Source: Thermodesulfovibrio sp. 3907-1M
Lineage (GTDB): Bacteria; Nitrospirota; Thermodesulfovibrionia; Thermodesulfovibrionales; Thermodesulfovibrionaceae
Reading direction: 5' to 3'
Length of the DNA: 64,000 nucleotides
NCBI RefSeq assembly: GCF_040450955.1
Contig: NZ_CP144373.1
Span: forward strand, 624,001 to 688,000
Position 1 is the stretch's first letter, and every line of letters begins with the position of its first letter. Of the stretch, positions 18,521-26,845 are shown piece after piece. A program made the position numbers and the translations under genes. The notes below the pieces were generated by a model. That model searched no databases, was not told where the DNA came from, and saw nothing but the letters and a program-made list of their open reading frames with translations.

Positions 18521-19801
18521 ATGGGAGAAATTATTGACATAATTGCAAGAGAAGTTCTTGATTCAAGAGGTAATCCCACAGTTCAGGTTGATGTTTACCT
18601 TGACAGTGGAGTCAAAGCAACAGCAACAGTTCCCTCCGGAGCATCTACTGGAACAAAAGAGGCTCTTGAGCTCAGAGATGGTGATAAAAGAAGATATCAT
18701 GGCAAGGGAGTTCAAAAAGCCGTTGAAAATATAACAAATGAAATAGCACCAAACATTGTTGGTATGGAGTCTCTTGATCAGGAAGGAATTGATAAGTTTC
18801 TGATAGAGCTTGATGGAACAGAAAATAAAAGTAGACTTGGTGCTAATGCAATTTTAGCAGTATCAATGGCTGTTTGTAAGGCTTCTGCAGAAGAACTCGG
18901 ATTATCCCTTTACAGATATCTGGGTGGAACAAACGCAAAGGTTTTGCCAGTTCCAATGATGAATATAATAAATGGAGGAGTTCATGCAGACAACAATCTG
19001 GATATTCAGGAGTTTATGATTGTTCCTGCTGGTTTTACAAAGTTTTCTCAAGCTCTGAGAGCTGGTGTTGAAGTTTTCCACACTTTGAAGTCGTTACTAA
19101 AAAATAAGGGATTGAGCACAGCAGTTGGTGATGAAGGCGGATTTGCTCCAATGCTTAACAGTAACGAAGAAGCAATTAGATTGATTATGGAAGCAATAAA
19201 AGAGGCAGGATATGAACCTGGAAAAGATATATACATTGCACTGGACGCAGCAGCATCAGAATTTTTCTCTGAAGGCTTTTACACAGTGGAAGGTAAAAAA
19301 CTGAGTTCAAAAGAGATGATAGATTATTATGAAGCCTTGATTGATAAATATCCTGTAATTTCAATAGAAGATGGAATGAGTGAGGCTGACTGGGAAGGAT
19401 GGGAAATGCTAAGTCAAAGACTAAAAAATAGAATTCAACTTGTGGCAGATGACCTTGTTGTTACAAACCCAAAAATTATTAGAGAAGCAATGAAAAGAGG
19501 AATTGCCAACTCAATTCTGATTAAACTTAATCAGATTGGCACAGTTTCTGAAACTCTTGAAGCAATTGAACTTACAAAAACCAGTAAATACACTGCGGTT
19601 ATATCTCATCGTTCTGGTGAAACAGAAGATACGACAATAGCAGACCTTTCAGTCGCCTGCAATACAGGTTTTATAAAAACCGGCTCTCTTTCAAGGGGAG
19701 AAAGAATTGTAAAATACAACAGACTCTTACAGATAGAGGAGGAACTTGGTGATGTAGCTCAATTTAATGGTCTTTCAGCTTTTTATAATCTGGGTCTTTA
19801 A
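18521..19801 (+). CDS. eno: Enolase
   Basis: Enolase interconverts 2-phosphoglycerate and PEP. The 426 residues include [16 protein letters not shown] at the start, [29 protein letters not shown], the magnesium ligands in [26 protein letters not shown] and [11 protein letters not shown], and the catalytic lysine region [21 protein letters not shown]-terminal [17 protein letters not shown] is intact. AAGGAGG precedes the ATG. The gene is followed without gap by the ftsB-like gene. Confidence 0.99.
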   Translation: MGEIIDIIAREVLDSRGNPTVQVDVYLDSGVKATATVPSGASTGTKEALELRDGDKRRYHGKGVQKAVENITNEIAPNIVGMESLDQEGIDKFLIELDGTENKSRLGANAILAVSMAVCKASAEELGLSLYRYLGGTNAKVLPVPMMNIINGGVHADNNLDIQEFMIVPAGFTKFSQALRAGVEVFHTLKSLLKNKGLSTAVGDEGGFAPMLNSNEEAIRLIMEAIKEAGYEPGKDIYIALDAAASEFFSEGFYTVEGKKLSSKEMIDYYEALIDKYPVISIEDGMSEADWEGWEMLSQRLKNRIQLVADDLVVTNPKIIREAMKRGIANSILIKLNQIGTVSETLEAIELTKTSKYTAVISHRSGETEDTTIADLSVACNTGFIKTGSLSRGERIVKYNRLLQIEEELGDVAQFNGLSAFYNLGL

Positions 19802-20131
19802 ATGAAGAGGCATTCTCTCAAGGAGCAACTATTAAAGGAAAAAAAAAGAAATGAAAGAGTGTTTTTCTTTCTGGTGTTTCTGATTATCCTGTTTCTTGCT
19901 TATAGTTTTTTATTTGGAGATATGGGCTATCTAAAGTACCTTGAGTTGAAAAAAAACGAACAAAAGCTTATTAAAGAAATTGACCAGATTTCAATGGAAA
20001 ATAACACCCTAAAAAATGAGATAGAACTCTTAAAAAACGATCCTTCTTACATGGAAAAATACGCCAGAGAAAAATTTGGAGTTGTTAAACCAGGAGAAAT
20101 GATTTTTCAATTTCAAAAAGAAGAAAGATGA
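19802..20131 (+). CDS. FtsB/DivIC-like septum formation initiator
   Basis: The 109-residue protein has a short basic cytoplasmic tail, one transmembrane helix (FFFLVFLIILFLAYSFLFG) and a coiled coil (LKKNEQKLIKEIDQISMENN), then YAREKFGVVKPGEMIFQF. This is the FtsB/DivIC pattern; the family joins the FtsQLB divisome subcomplex. The eno-ftsB order also occurs in Enterobacteria, which supports the call. It starts immediately after the eno stop and overlaps the GH57 gene by 4 bp. Confidence 0.88.
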   Translation: MKRHSLKEQLLKEKKRNERVFFFLVFLIILFLAYSFLFGDMGYLKYLELKKNEQKLIKEIDQISMENNTLKNEIELLKNDPSYMEKYAREKFGVVKPGEMIFQFQKEER

Positions 20132-22257
20132 GCATTAATTTAGCAATTCTCTGGCATATGCATCAGCCTTACTATTATGATCCCTTAAAAAATAAATTTA
20201 TATTACCATGGGTAAGGCTTCATGCCACAAAGGACTATCTTGATATGCTTCTTATTTTGAAGAAATTTCCTGAGATCAGGGTAAGCTTTAATCTCGTCCC
20301 CTCTCTTTTAAAACAACTTAAGGAATATGAGGCAGGCACAACTGATATTTTTTTTGAATACTCCCTTGTTCCTGCAGAAGAGCTCAATGAAGAACAGAGA
20401 GCTTTTATTCTTGAAAACTTTTTCCTTGCAAACTGGAAAACCATGGTTGAAGCTTTTCCAAGATACAAAGAATTACTTGAAAAAAGAGGTAAAATATATG
20501 GAGATCCTTTAAAACTCTCAAAAAAATTTAACGCGCAGGAACTAAGAGATCTTCAGGTTCTCTTTAATCTTGTATGGATAGATCCGTTACACAGGCAAAG
20601 AGACCCTTTTTTAAAGGAACTGGACCGCAAAGGAGAGAATTTCACAGAAGAAGAAAAGAGACTGCTTCTTGAAAAACACCTTGAAATTATAAGACAAATC
20701 ATTCCTGCCTATAAAGAAATGGCTTCCTCAGGACAGATTGAACTCACTGTTTCGCCCTTTTACCATCCCATTCTTCCTCTTATTTGCGACAATTATAAAG
20801 CAAAGGAATGCATGCCAGGTGTGCAACTACCTCAATTTAACTTTAAAGCACCAGAAGATGCAGAAGCTCAAATAAATAAAGCAGTTAACTTTTTTGAAGA
20901 AATCTTTGGTTTTAAACCTCAAGGAATGTGGCCATCTGAAGGCTCTGTAAGTGAAGAAGTCATAGGATTGACTGCAAAGGCAGGAATTAAATGGATAGCA
21001 ACAGATGAAGAAATTTTAAGTAAATCAATAAATGAAAATTTAAGAAACGGTGAGAAGTTGATTAATCCTTCAATTTTATATCAGACCTATGAGTTTGAAG
21101 GGGTAAAGATTTTTTTTAGAGATAGAATTCTTTCAGATTTGATAGGATTTGTCTATTCAAACTGGCAACCTCAAAAAGCAGTAGATGATTTTTTAAAAAG
21201 GATTATTGATTCAACAGATTCTGGCATAGTTTCTGTAATCCTTGATGGAGAAAATGCATGGGAGTATTATAAAAATGATGGCATAGAATTTCTTGAAAAG
21301 CTGTATGAAACTTTACAAAAAATTAAGGATATAAAAACTGTAACTTTTTCTGAGTATCTACAGGAAAATCCTCGGGCAATACCTTTAAAAAAGATTTTCC
21401 CTGGATCATGGATTGGAGCAAACTTTTCAATATGGATCGGGCATGAAGAAGACAATCTCTCATGGGATTATCTTTATAAAGTCAGACAGGAGTTGCTTTT
21501 ATACAGCAAAGAAAATCCAGATAAAGATTTATCAGAATGCTGGGAGGAGATATTTATTTCAGAAGGAAGTGATTGGAACTGGTGGTATGGTGATGAACAC
21601 TATACAGAAACAAAGGATGCTTTTGATGAGATTTATAGACATCATTTAATGAGCGTGTATTTAAAGATCGGGAAAGAGCCTCCTGCATTTCTTTATGTTC
21701 CTATCAGTAAAAAGATGAGAGAGATTAAATCAGAAATTGAGCCAAAAGGTTTTATTTATCCGAAAATTGACGGAAAAGTAACAGGATATTTTGAATGGCT
21801 TGAGGCAGGAAGATTCAATCTTCAGAGAATGGGTGGAAGCATGCATAAATCAGAAAGCCTGTTTTCCTATCTTTATTATGGATTTAACAGGCAGAGTCTT
21901 TTTATCAGACTTGATCCTCAGATGCCAGTAAAAGACTATGAAGACTTAAAAATACAAATACAGATTATTGAGCCTTCAAGAGTAAAGATAGTTTTTGATA
22001 ACACGAAAAATAAATTAGCTCAGGTATTTATTCAGGAAAATGAAAGATGGTTAAAAAAGGATGAGATAGAAACTGTTGCTTTTGATGAAATATTTGAAAT
22101 AGAAATACCCTTTAATGTCATAGAAATAAAAGATGAAGAAATCTCACTTTTTGTGGAGATTTTTAAAAATTGCTATTTAATTGATCGTGCTCCAGTTTTT
22201 GGCTTTATAAACATTCATGTTCCCCCACCAGACTTTGATAGGTTAATGTGGCTTTAA
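20128..22257 (+). CDS. Glycoside hydrolase family 57 protein
   Basis: GH57 enzymes are alpha-glucan amylases, transferases or branching enzymes, common in thermophiles. Of 709 residues the N-terminal part holds the family blocks: LWHMHQPYYYDP (residues 9-20), GQIELTVSPFYHPILPL (about 209), GMWPSEGSVSEEV (about 266, nucleophile Glu) and ILDGENAWEYY (about 371, acid/base Asp). About 200 extra C-terminal residues look like a beta domain. No signal peptide is seen, so it is probably cytoplasmic and acts on stored glycogen. It is co-transcribed with eno and ftsB. Confidence 0.92.
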   Translation: MSINLAILWHMHQPYYYDPLKNKFILPWVRLHATKDYLDMLLILKKFPEIRVSFNLVPSLLKQLKEYEAGTTDIFFEYSLVPAEELNEEQRAFILENFFLANWKTMVEAFPRYKELLEKRGKIYGDPLKLSKKFNAQELRDLQVLFNLVWIDPLHRQRDPFLKELDRKGENFTEEEKRLLLEKHLEIIRQIIPAYKEMASSGQIELTVSPFYHPILPLICDNYKAKECMPGVQLPQFNFKAPEDAEAQINKAVNFFEEIFGFKPQGMWPSEGSVSEEVIGLTAKAGIKWIATDEEILSKSINENLRNGEKLINPSILYQTYEFEGVKIFFRDRILSDLIGFVYSNWQPQKAVDDFLKRIIDSTDSGIVSVILDGENAWEYYKNDGIEFLEKLYETLQKIKDIKTVTFSEYLQENPRAIPLKKIFPGSWIGANFSIWIGHEEDNLSWDYLYKVRQELLLYSKENPDKDLSECWEEIFISEGSDWNWWYGDEHYTETKDAFDEIYRHHLMSVYLKIGKEPPAFLYVPISKKMREIKSEIEPKGFIYPKIDGKVTGYFEWLEAGRFNLQRMGGSMHKSESLFSYLYYGFNRQSLFIRLDPQMPVKDYEDLKIQIQIIEPSRVKIVFDNTKNKLAQVFIQENERWLKKDEIETVAFDEIFEIEIPFNVIEIKDEEISLFVEIFKNCYLIDRAPVFGFINIHVPPPDFDRLMWL

Positions 22258-22271
22258 TAGGAAAAATCTAT

Positions 22272-22300
22272 TTTACTTTTCGGAAATACTTATTTTAAAT
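22272..22300 (+). promoter_or_regulatory. Possible promoter of the tRNA gene
   Basis: TTTACT (22272-22277), a 17-nt spacer and TTAAAT (22295-22300) end 7 nt before the mature 5' end at 22308. Both boxes match consensus at four of six positions. Confidence 0.3.
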
Positions 22301-22307
22301 TTATCAG

Positions 22308-22400
22308 GAGGGATGTGGGACTGGTGTCCCTCCTGGTCTGCAAAACCAGTGATGGAGGACGATTTACTCCAGTGGGTTCAATTCCCACCATCCCTCTCCA
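22308..22400 (+). tRNA. tRNA with selenocysteine-tRNA architecture and Cys anticodon GCA
   Basis: The 93-nt sequence folds cleanly. Acceptor 8 bp: 22308-22315 with 22389-22396. D stem 5 bp: GGGAC/GTCCC, 22317-22321 with 22326-22330, loop TGGT. Anticodon stem 5 bp: CTGGT/ACCAG, loop CTGCAAA with anticodon GCA at 22340-22342. Long variable arm: stem TGGAG/CTCCA (22353-22357 with 22367-22371), 9-nt loop. T stem 5 bp: GTGGG/CCCAC (22372-22376 with 22384-22388), loop TTCAATT. Discriminator U at 22397, encoded CCA 22398-22400. The 8/5 helix, long arm and 4-nt D loop are traits of bacterial tRNA-Sec. GCA and U73 are the main tRNA-Cys determinants. Normal tRNA-Cys has 7/5 and a short variable loop. 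Confidence 0.93.
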
Positions 22401-22436
22401 TAAATGAATTCTCACCTGAGCTGGTAAAATTAATGT

Positions 22437-22442
22437 TATAAT
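22437..22442 (+). promoter_or_regulatory. -10 box of ubiA/mqnP (leaderless type)
   Basis: A perfect TATAAT ends 8 nt before the ATG at 22451. There is no Shine-Dalgarno site; the -35 is poor. Confidence 0.5.
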
Positions 22443-22450
22443 ATTCTACT

Positions 22451-23314
22451 ATGTCCATATTGAACAAAGCTGTTCTTTATCTCAGAATGATTAAAATTGA
22501 ACACAGTGTTTTTGCCCTTCCCTTTGCTTTTGCAGGAGCATTGCTTTCAGCAGGAGGGATTCCACAGCTTGAAAAGTTACTCTGGATTACTGTTGCAATG
22601 GTTACTGCAAGAGCCGGTGCTTTTGGATTTAACAGAATAATTGACAGAAAAATAGACGCCCTTAATCCAAGAACTGCTCAGAGAGAGATTCCCACAGGAA
22701 AGATAAAGCTATGGGAGGCAGTTTTATTCACTGTGCTCTGCCTCATAATATTTGTTTATTCAGCATGGATGCTAAATCCCCTTTGTTTTAAACTTTCTCC
22801 TTTGGCTATTTTTATACTGTTCATATATTCATACACAAAGAGATTCACATGGGCATGCCATTTTGTGCTTGGATTAGCACTTGCCCTTGCACCACTTGGC
22901 GCATGGATTGCTGTGCGGGGAAGTTTTAACTGGGAGATAATCCCTATGGTTTTGACAGTTGTATTCTGGCTTGCTGGCTTTGATACCCTTTATGCTCTGT
23001 GGGATGTGGATTTTGATAAAAAATACGGCATCTATTCCATTCCCAAAGCCTTTGGAGTAAAAAAGGCAATACAGCTTGCAAGGCTTTTTCATTTTATTGC
23101 ATGGAGCTTTCTTGTTTTAACAGGTTTAGTATTCAAGCTAAATATATTTTACTGGCTTGGAATGGCAGTAGTTGCCTATTTATTCATACATGAACACAGG
23201 CTTGTAAAACCCCATGACCTTTCAAAGCTTGACATTGCTTTCTTTAATATGAATGGCTATATAAGTGTAACAGTATTCGTATTTACAGCAATGGCTGTAT
23301 TGATAAGGATTTAG
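22451..23314 (+). CDS. UbiA-family prenyltransferase, probably MqnP
   Basis: The 287-residue membrane protein has about eight helices. The first Asp-rich motif is FNRIIDRKIDALNPRT followed by REIPTGKI; the second is YALWDVDFDKKYGIYSIPKA. Such enzymes transfer a polyprenyl chain to an aromatic acid in quinone synthesis. The next gene is an amidohydrolase of the aminofutalosine/SAH deaminase type, so I infer the futalosine menaquinone route (MqnP) rather than ubiquinone, which anaerobes lack. A TATAAT box ends 8 nt before the ATG. Confidence 0.88.
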   Translation: MSILNKAVLYLRMIKIEHSVFALPFAFAGALLSAGGIPQLEKLLWITVAMVTARAGAFGFNRIIDRKIDALNPRTAQREIPTGKIKLWEAVLFTVLCLIIFVYSAWMLNPLCFKLSPLAIFILFIYSYTKRFTWACHFVLGLALALAPLGAWIAVRGSFNWEIIPMVLTVVFWLAGFDTLYALWDVDFDKKYGIYSIPKAFGVKKAIQLARLFHFIAWSFLVLTGLVFKLNIFYWLGMAVVAYLFIHEHRLVKPHDLSKLDIAFFNMNGYISVTVFVFTAMAVLIRI

Positions 23315-23322
23315 GAGGAGTC

Positions 23323-24651
23323 ATGAAGCAGATTTTTATAGTTCGTGCACAGTATCTGATCACAATGAATAAAAAAGATGAAGTAGTTGAAAATGGTGCA
23401 GTTGTTGTTGAAGACGGAAGAATTAAGGATATTGCAGAGTTTACAGAAATCTTAAAAAAATACAAGGACCCTTCAATTCCTGTATATGGCAACTCTCATT
23501 CAGCCCTGATGCCAGGATTTATAAACACCCATACACACGCTGCAATGGTTCTATTCAGAGGCATTGCCGATGATCTACCTCTCAAAAAGTGGCTTACTGA
23601 GCATATATGGCCCAGAGAGACAAAGTTTCTTAGCCCTGAGTTTGTTTATGATGGAACACTGCTTGCCTCATTGGAGATGCTTAAAAGCGGAACAACAACA
23701 TTTAATGACATGTATTTTTTCACTGAATCAATTGCAGAAGCAGTAAAAAAGCTCGGAATAAGGGCAGTTATCGGTCAGGGAGTTCTTGATTTTCCCACTG
23801 CATCAGGAAATGGAGCTGATGACTATCTTAAAAAAGCTGAAGAATTCATTGAAAAATATAGAAGTGACGAACTCATTATTCCTGCTGTAGCACCTCATGC
23901 CATTTATACATGTAGCAAGGAAACACTTCTTAAATCAAAAGAGCTTGCATTGAAAAACAGTGTTCCCATTCATATCCATCTCAGTGAAACCTTTAATGAA
24001 GTTGAGGAATGCATTAAAAAGCATGGTAAAAGACCTGTTAAATATCTTGATGATATAGGATTTCTTGAGGGTAAAATAACTGCTGCTCATTCAGTATGGC
24101 TTGATGATGAAGAAATTGAGATTATGGCTGAAAGAGGCATTGGAGTATCCCACTGCATTGAAAGCAATCTTAAGCTTTCAAGCGGAGTTGCACCTGTGGC
24201 AAGAATGATCAAAAAAGGTGTAAAAGTAAGCATGGGAACAGATGGTGCAGCAAGCAACAACAACCTTGACCTTCTTGAAGAGATTTCAATTGCAGCAAAG
24301 GTTCAGAAAGGAGTTACAGCAGACCCAACAGTGCTTGATGTAAAAACCTGCATGAAAATGCTTACAGTATGGGCAGCAGAAGCCCTTGGAATTGATAGTG
24401 AAACAGGAAGTATAGAAATAGGTAAAAAAGCTGACATGATTTTAATGAATCTAAGAAAGCCACATTTACAGCCTGTTTACGATATATACTCCACAATAAT
24501 CTATTCTGCAAAAGCGTCTGACATTGAAGATGTCTTTGTCAATGGCATTCCTGTGATACTCAATGGCAGGCATCAATTTGTTGACGAAGATGAGATAATT
24601 GATAAAGCATTGTGGTGGGCTGAAAGAATCAGAAATTTCTGTCATTTTTGA
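23323..24651 (+). CDS. Amidohydrolase (MTA/SAH or aminofutalosine deaminase)
   Basis: The 442-residue metal-dependent deaminase shows the TIM-barrel ligands in order: FINTHTHAAMVLFRG (near residue 69), VAPHAIYTCSKETL, IHIHLSETFNEVEE, and GTDGAASNNNLDLLEE with the catalytic aspartate. DLPLKKWLTEHIWPRE is typical of the S-adenosylhomocysteine/5'-methylthioadenosine deaminase group, which includes 6-amino-6-deoxyfutalosine deaminase (MqnX). The upstream prenyltransferase favours the futalosine role; the sequence alone cannot separate the substrates. AGGAGG precedes the ATG, and the gene follows ubiA by 8 bp. Confidence 0.9.
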   Translation: MKQIFIVRAQYLITMNKKDEVVENGAVVVEDGRIKDIAEFTEILKKYKDPSIPVYGNSHSALMPGFINTHTHAAMVLFRGIADDLPLKKWLTEHIWPRETKFLSPEFVYDGTLLASLEMLKSGTTTFNDMYFFTESIAEAVKKLGIRAVIGQGVLDFPTASGNGADDYLKKAEEFIEKYRSDELIIPAVAPHAIYTCSKETLLKSKELALKNSVPIHIHLSETFNEVEECIKKHGKRPVKYLDDIGFLEGKITAAHSVWLDDEEIEIMAERGIGVSHCIESNLKLSSGVAPVARMIKKGVKVSMGTDGAASNNNLDLLEEISIAAKVQKGVTADPTVLDVKTCMKMLTVWAAEALGIDSETGSIEIGKKADMILMNLRKPHLQPVYDIYSTIIYSAKASDIEDVFVNGIPVILNGRHQFVDEDEIIDKALWWAERIRNFCHF

Positions 24652-24690
24652 GCTGCCTTGTTAAAAAAACATACATAGAAAGCTCAAACT

Positions 24691-25581
24691 TCACTCTTTC
24701 ATCAACTCATAGACAAGCATATCAAGGCTTAAGCTACGAGCCTGTCTTAATGAAAGATTTGCTCTATAAAGCAGGTAGTAGACTTTTTCATCTGTATCGG
24801 TTTTATTGTTATAATACCAGTTCAATGCTCCAAGAATCATGTCTGGTTCAATGTTTTGAAGCTTATCGAGAAGTTTGAATGCCCTTTGTCTATCCTTTTT
24901 CTTTATAGCATCAACGAGGTCAAAGGCTGTAAACTCACCAAGCTCTGTGAGAATGTCCTTGATGTCAAAAACTCCTATATGAGACTTCTCTGTAAGAAGT
25001 GATATTTTTTCAATCTCAGAAGAAATCAAACCAGGCTGCCCACCGGTAATATCAATTAAATAACAAACAGCATCTGGTTTGAGAGATATACCAAACTGTG
25101 ATGCCTTATAAGTTATCCATGCATGAAGCTGTCTTTCATGAATATCAAAATTATAAACAGTAGCACTAAATCTCTCTTTGTCACTACTACCATCAGCAGC
25201 TTTTTTTATAAAGTTGATCTCCTCAGAAATATCCTTGTATGAAGCATTGCACAGAATGATGAGATTAACATATGTATTACTCCTGGCTTTAATCTTTTTC
25301 AACCATTCTATTTTTTTTTCAGTTTTTTTTAATTTTTCAAAATTATATACAAGCAGTATTCTTTTTGGAGTGAATAAAGAAACAGACTCAAATGAGTTTG
25401 TATCAACTTCTTCTGGTGAATCATATATTTCAATGGAAATCGGATCAAAGCTTCTACGAATAAGTCTTCCTGCTTCAAAAAGAAAAAACTGTTCCTGAGC
25501 ATAGCAAAAATAAAGGTATTTCAGAAGTCCTTTTTTAATTTCCTGTTCAAATTTCTGTATTTCAAGTAAGGAATCTCTCAT
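24691..25581 (-). CDS. holA: DNA polymerase III subunit delta
   Basis: HolA opens the beta clamp within the clamp loader. This 296-residue protein fits the family in size and layout: an N-terminal nucleotide-fold domain (YLYFCYAQEQFFLFEAGRLI, RILLVYNFEKLKKTEKKIEW), then the AAA+ lid (AVCYLIDITGGQPGLISSEI EK region) and a helical collar (AFDLVDAIKKKDRQRAFKLL). Delta has no working Walker A, as seen here. It overlaps lptE by ATGA; lptE-holA is a common pair. Confidence 0.9.
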   Translation of the reverse strand: MRDSLLEIQKFEQEIKKGLLKYLYFCYAQEQFFLFEAGRLIRRSFDPISIEIYDSPEEVDTNSFESVSLFTPKRILLVYNFEKLKKTEKKIEWLKKIKARSNTYVNLIILCNASYKDISEEINFIKKAADGSSDKERFSATVYNFDIHERQLHAWITYKASQFGISLKPDAVCYLIDITGGQPGLISSEIEKISLLTEKSHIGVFDIKDILTELGEFTAFDLVDAIKKKDRQRAFKLLDKLQNIEPDMILGALNWYYNNKTDTDEKVYYLLYRANLSLRQARSLSLDMLVYELMKE

Positions 25582-26111
25582 TCTTGCTGTTTTTCTTCTT
25601 TGTCAAAAATAAGTTTTCTTACCATGTCATCGCATATGTCCCTCATTAGTGAATCAATAGCAAGGTCTCTGTCGGCAAGAACACTTGGTAAGTCTCTTGT
25701 GGTTCTGAAAAATGTTGTAAAAGGGGAAGATGGTGTGAATTCTTTTATTTTATTACCTTTTTCATCATAAAGAACTGCTTTAACTTCCATAACGATCTGA
25801 TACTCCACAGTATTAAGTCCAATTTCTGAAAGAGTAACAAGGCGATAATTTTTTATATGAATGTCAAGCACTCTACTGGCAGATGAAGTAAGGGTAAAGC
25901 CATTGTTAATAAGTGTTTGATAGGCAATTTTTCTCATTTTATCCTGAAGTCCTGGTTCAAGAGTAGAATTTTCAACATTTCTAAAGTAAATTTCCTGAAA
26001 AGGTAAATCAGCTTTTGTGTAAATACTGTATCCACAGCTCTGTAAAAAGAGGCTAAAAATTAATAGGTAAATAAAAATGGTTAAAATCTTTCGTTTTTCT
26101 TTAATCTTCAT
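25578..26111 (-). CDS. lptE: LPS-assembly lipoprotein LptE
   Basis: LptE plugs the LptD channel that places LPS in the outer membrane. The 177 residues begin with a basic stretch, a hydrophobic signal (ILTIFIYLLIFSLFLQSC) and a lipobox with acceptor cysteine 26, followed by GYSIYTKADLP. The mature part has the LptE core (YFRNVENSTLEPGLQDKMRK and RVLDIHIKNYRLVTLSEIGL). Its presence implies a diderm cell. A TATCAT box ends 7 nt before the ATG. It is the first gene of the lptE-holA unit, divergent from iorB. Confidence 0.9.
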   Translation of the reverse strand: MKIKEKRKILTIFIYLLIFSLFLQSCGYSIYTKADLPFQEIYFRNVENSTLEPGLQDKMRKIAYQTLINNGFTLTSSASRVLDIHIKNYRLVTLSEIGLNTVEYQIVMEVKAVLYDEKGNKIKEFTPSSPFTTFFRTTRDLPSVLADRDLAIDSLMRDICDDMVRKLIFDKEEKQQE

Positions 26112-26118
26112 GTAATTT

Positions 26119-26124
26119 ATGATA
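26119..26124 (-). promoter_or_regulatory. -10 box of lptE-holA (leaderless type)
   Basis: On the minus strand TATCAT (26124-26119) ends 7 nt before the ATG at 26111; no Shine-Dalgarno site and a weak -35. Confidence 0.4.
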
Positions 26125-26184
26125 CCATAACTCAGTTATTCTTTGCTGACCTTGCGGTATGATTTAAAAAATTCAGGCATACTG

Positions 26185-26214
26185 TTGCAAACTATTTTTA
26201 TCATATGTTAGAAT
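26185..26214 (+). promoter_or_regulatory. Promoter of iorB-paaK operon (leaderless type)
   Basis: TTGCAA (26185-26190), an 18-nt spacer and TAGAAT (26209-26214) end 7 nt before the ATG at 26222. No Shine-Dalgarno site is seen. Confidence 0.55.
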
Positions 26215-26221
26215 TTTTTCC

Positions 26222-26845
26222 ATGTCTGTAACCAACATAATTTTATCTGGAACCGGCGGGCAGGGAATTGTTCTTGCAAGCAGAATTATTGCCCAAGTTG
26301 CTTTTCAGAGTGGATATGATGTGAAAGAAAGTGAGATTCATGGAATGGCTCAAAGAGGTGGAAGTGTCGTAAGTCATATAAGATTTGGAGATAAAGTTTT
26401 CTGTCCACAGATTCCCTCAGGTGATGCTCATATAATGATAGCATTAGAAGAACTTGAAGCACTAAGATATTTAAGATTTCTTAAAAAAGATGGTATCGTA
26501 ATCTTAAATAAGAAAAAAATTCTTCCAGCAATGGCTGAAGAAAAAGAATATCCCCAGGATGTAGAAAATCTGCTTCAGCAAAGAGGATTTCTCGTTATCG
26601 CAGTAGAAGCAGAAAAAATTGCAAAACAAATGGAAAACCCGAGAATAGAAAACTCTGTAATCTTGGGAATTCTTTCAGCCCTTTTGTCTTTTAATGAAGA
26701 AACATGGTATGACGTGATTTCAAAAGCGGTTCCACCAAAAACAGTTGAGCTTAACATAAAAGCATTCAATGAAGGCAGGAGGTTAATAAAAGAAAATGCC
26801 ATTCTGGAACAAAGAATTAGAAACATTACCGAGGCAAAAACTTGA
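26222..26845 (+). CDS. iorB: Indolepyruvate:ferredoxin oxidoreductase beta subunit
   Basis: IorB is the gamma-domain subunit of the enzyme that oxidatively decarboxylates aryl pyruvates to aryl-acetyl-CoA, reducing ferredoxin. The 207 residues show ILSGTGGQGIVLASRIIAQV, ESEIHGMAQRGGSVVSHIRF and CPQIPSGDAHIMIALEELEA, all typical. The alpha subunit gene is 18 kb away at 44417, an unusual separation. The 3' end overlaps paaK by 50 bp, so the two are translationally linked. Acyl-CoA ligases beside it fit aromatic amino acid breakdown or the reverse, reductive synthesis. Confidence 0.95.
   Translation: MSVTNIILSGTGGQGIVLASRIIAQVAFQSGYDVKESEIHGMAQRGGSVVSHIRFGDKVFCPQIPSGDAHIMIALEELEALRYLRFLKKDGIVILNKKKILPAMAEEKEYPQDVENLLQQRGFLVIAVEAEKIAKQMENPRIENSVILGILSALLSFNEETWYDVISKAVPPKTVELNIKAFNEGRRLIKENAILEQRIRNITEAKT

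Noticed and set aside
22308-22400. Ordinary tRNA-Ser or tRNA-Leu with a long variable arm
   Set aside because: The anticodon loop CTGCAAA gives GCA, the acceptor is 8 bp and the discriminator is U; Ser and Leu tRNAs have 7-bp acceptors and other anticodons.
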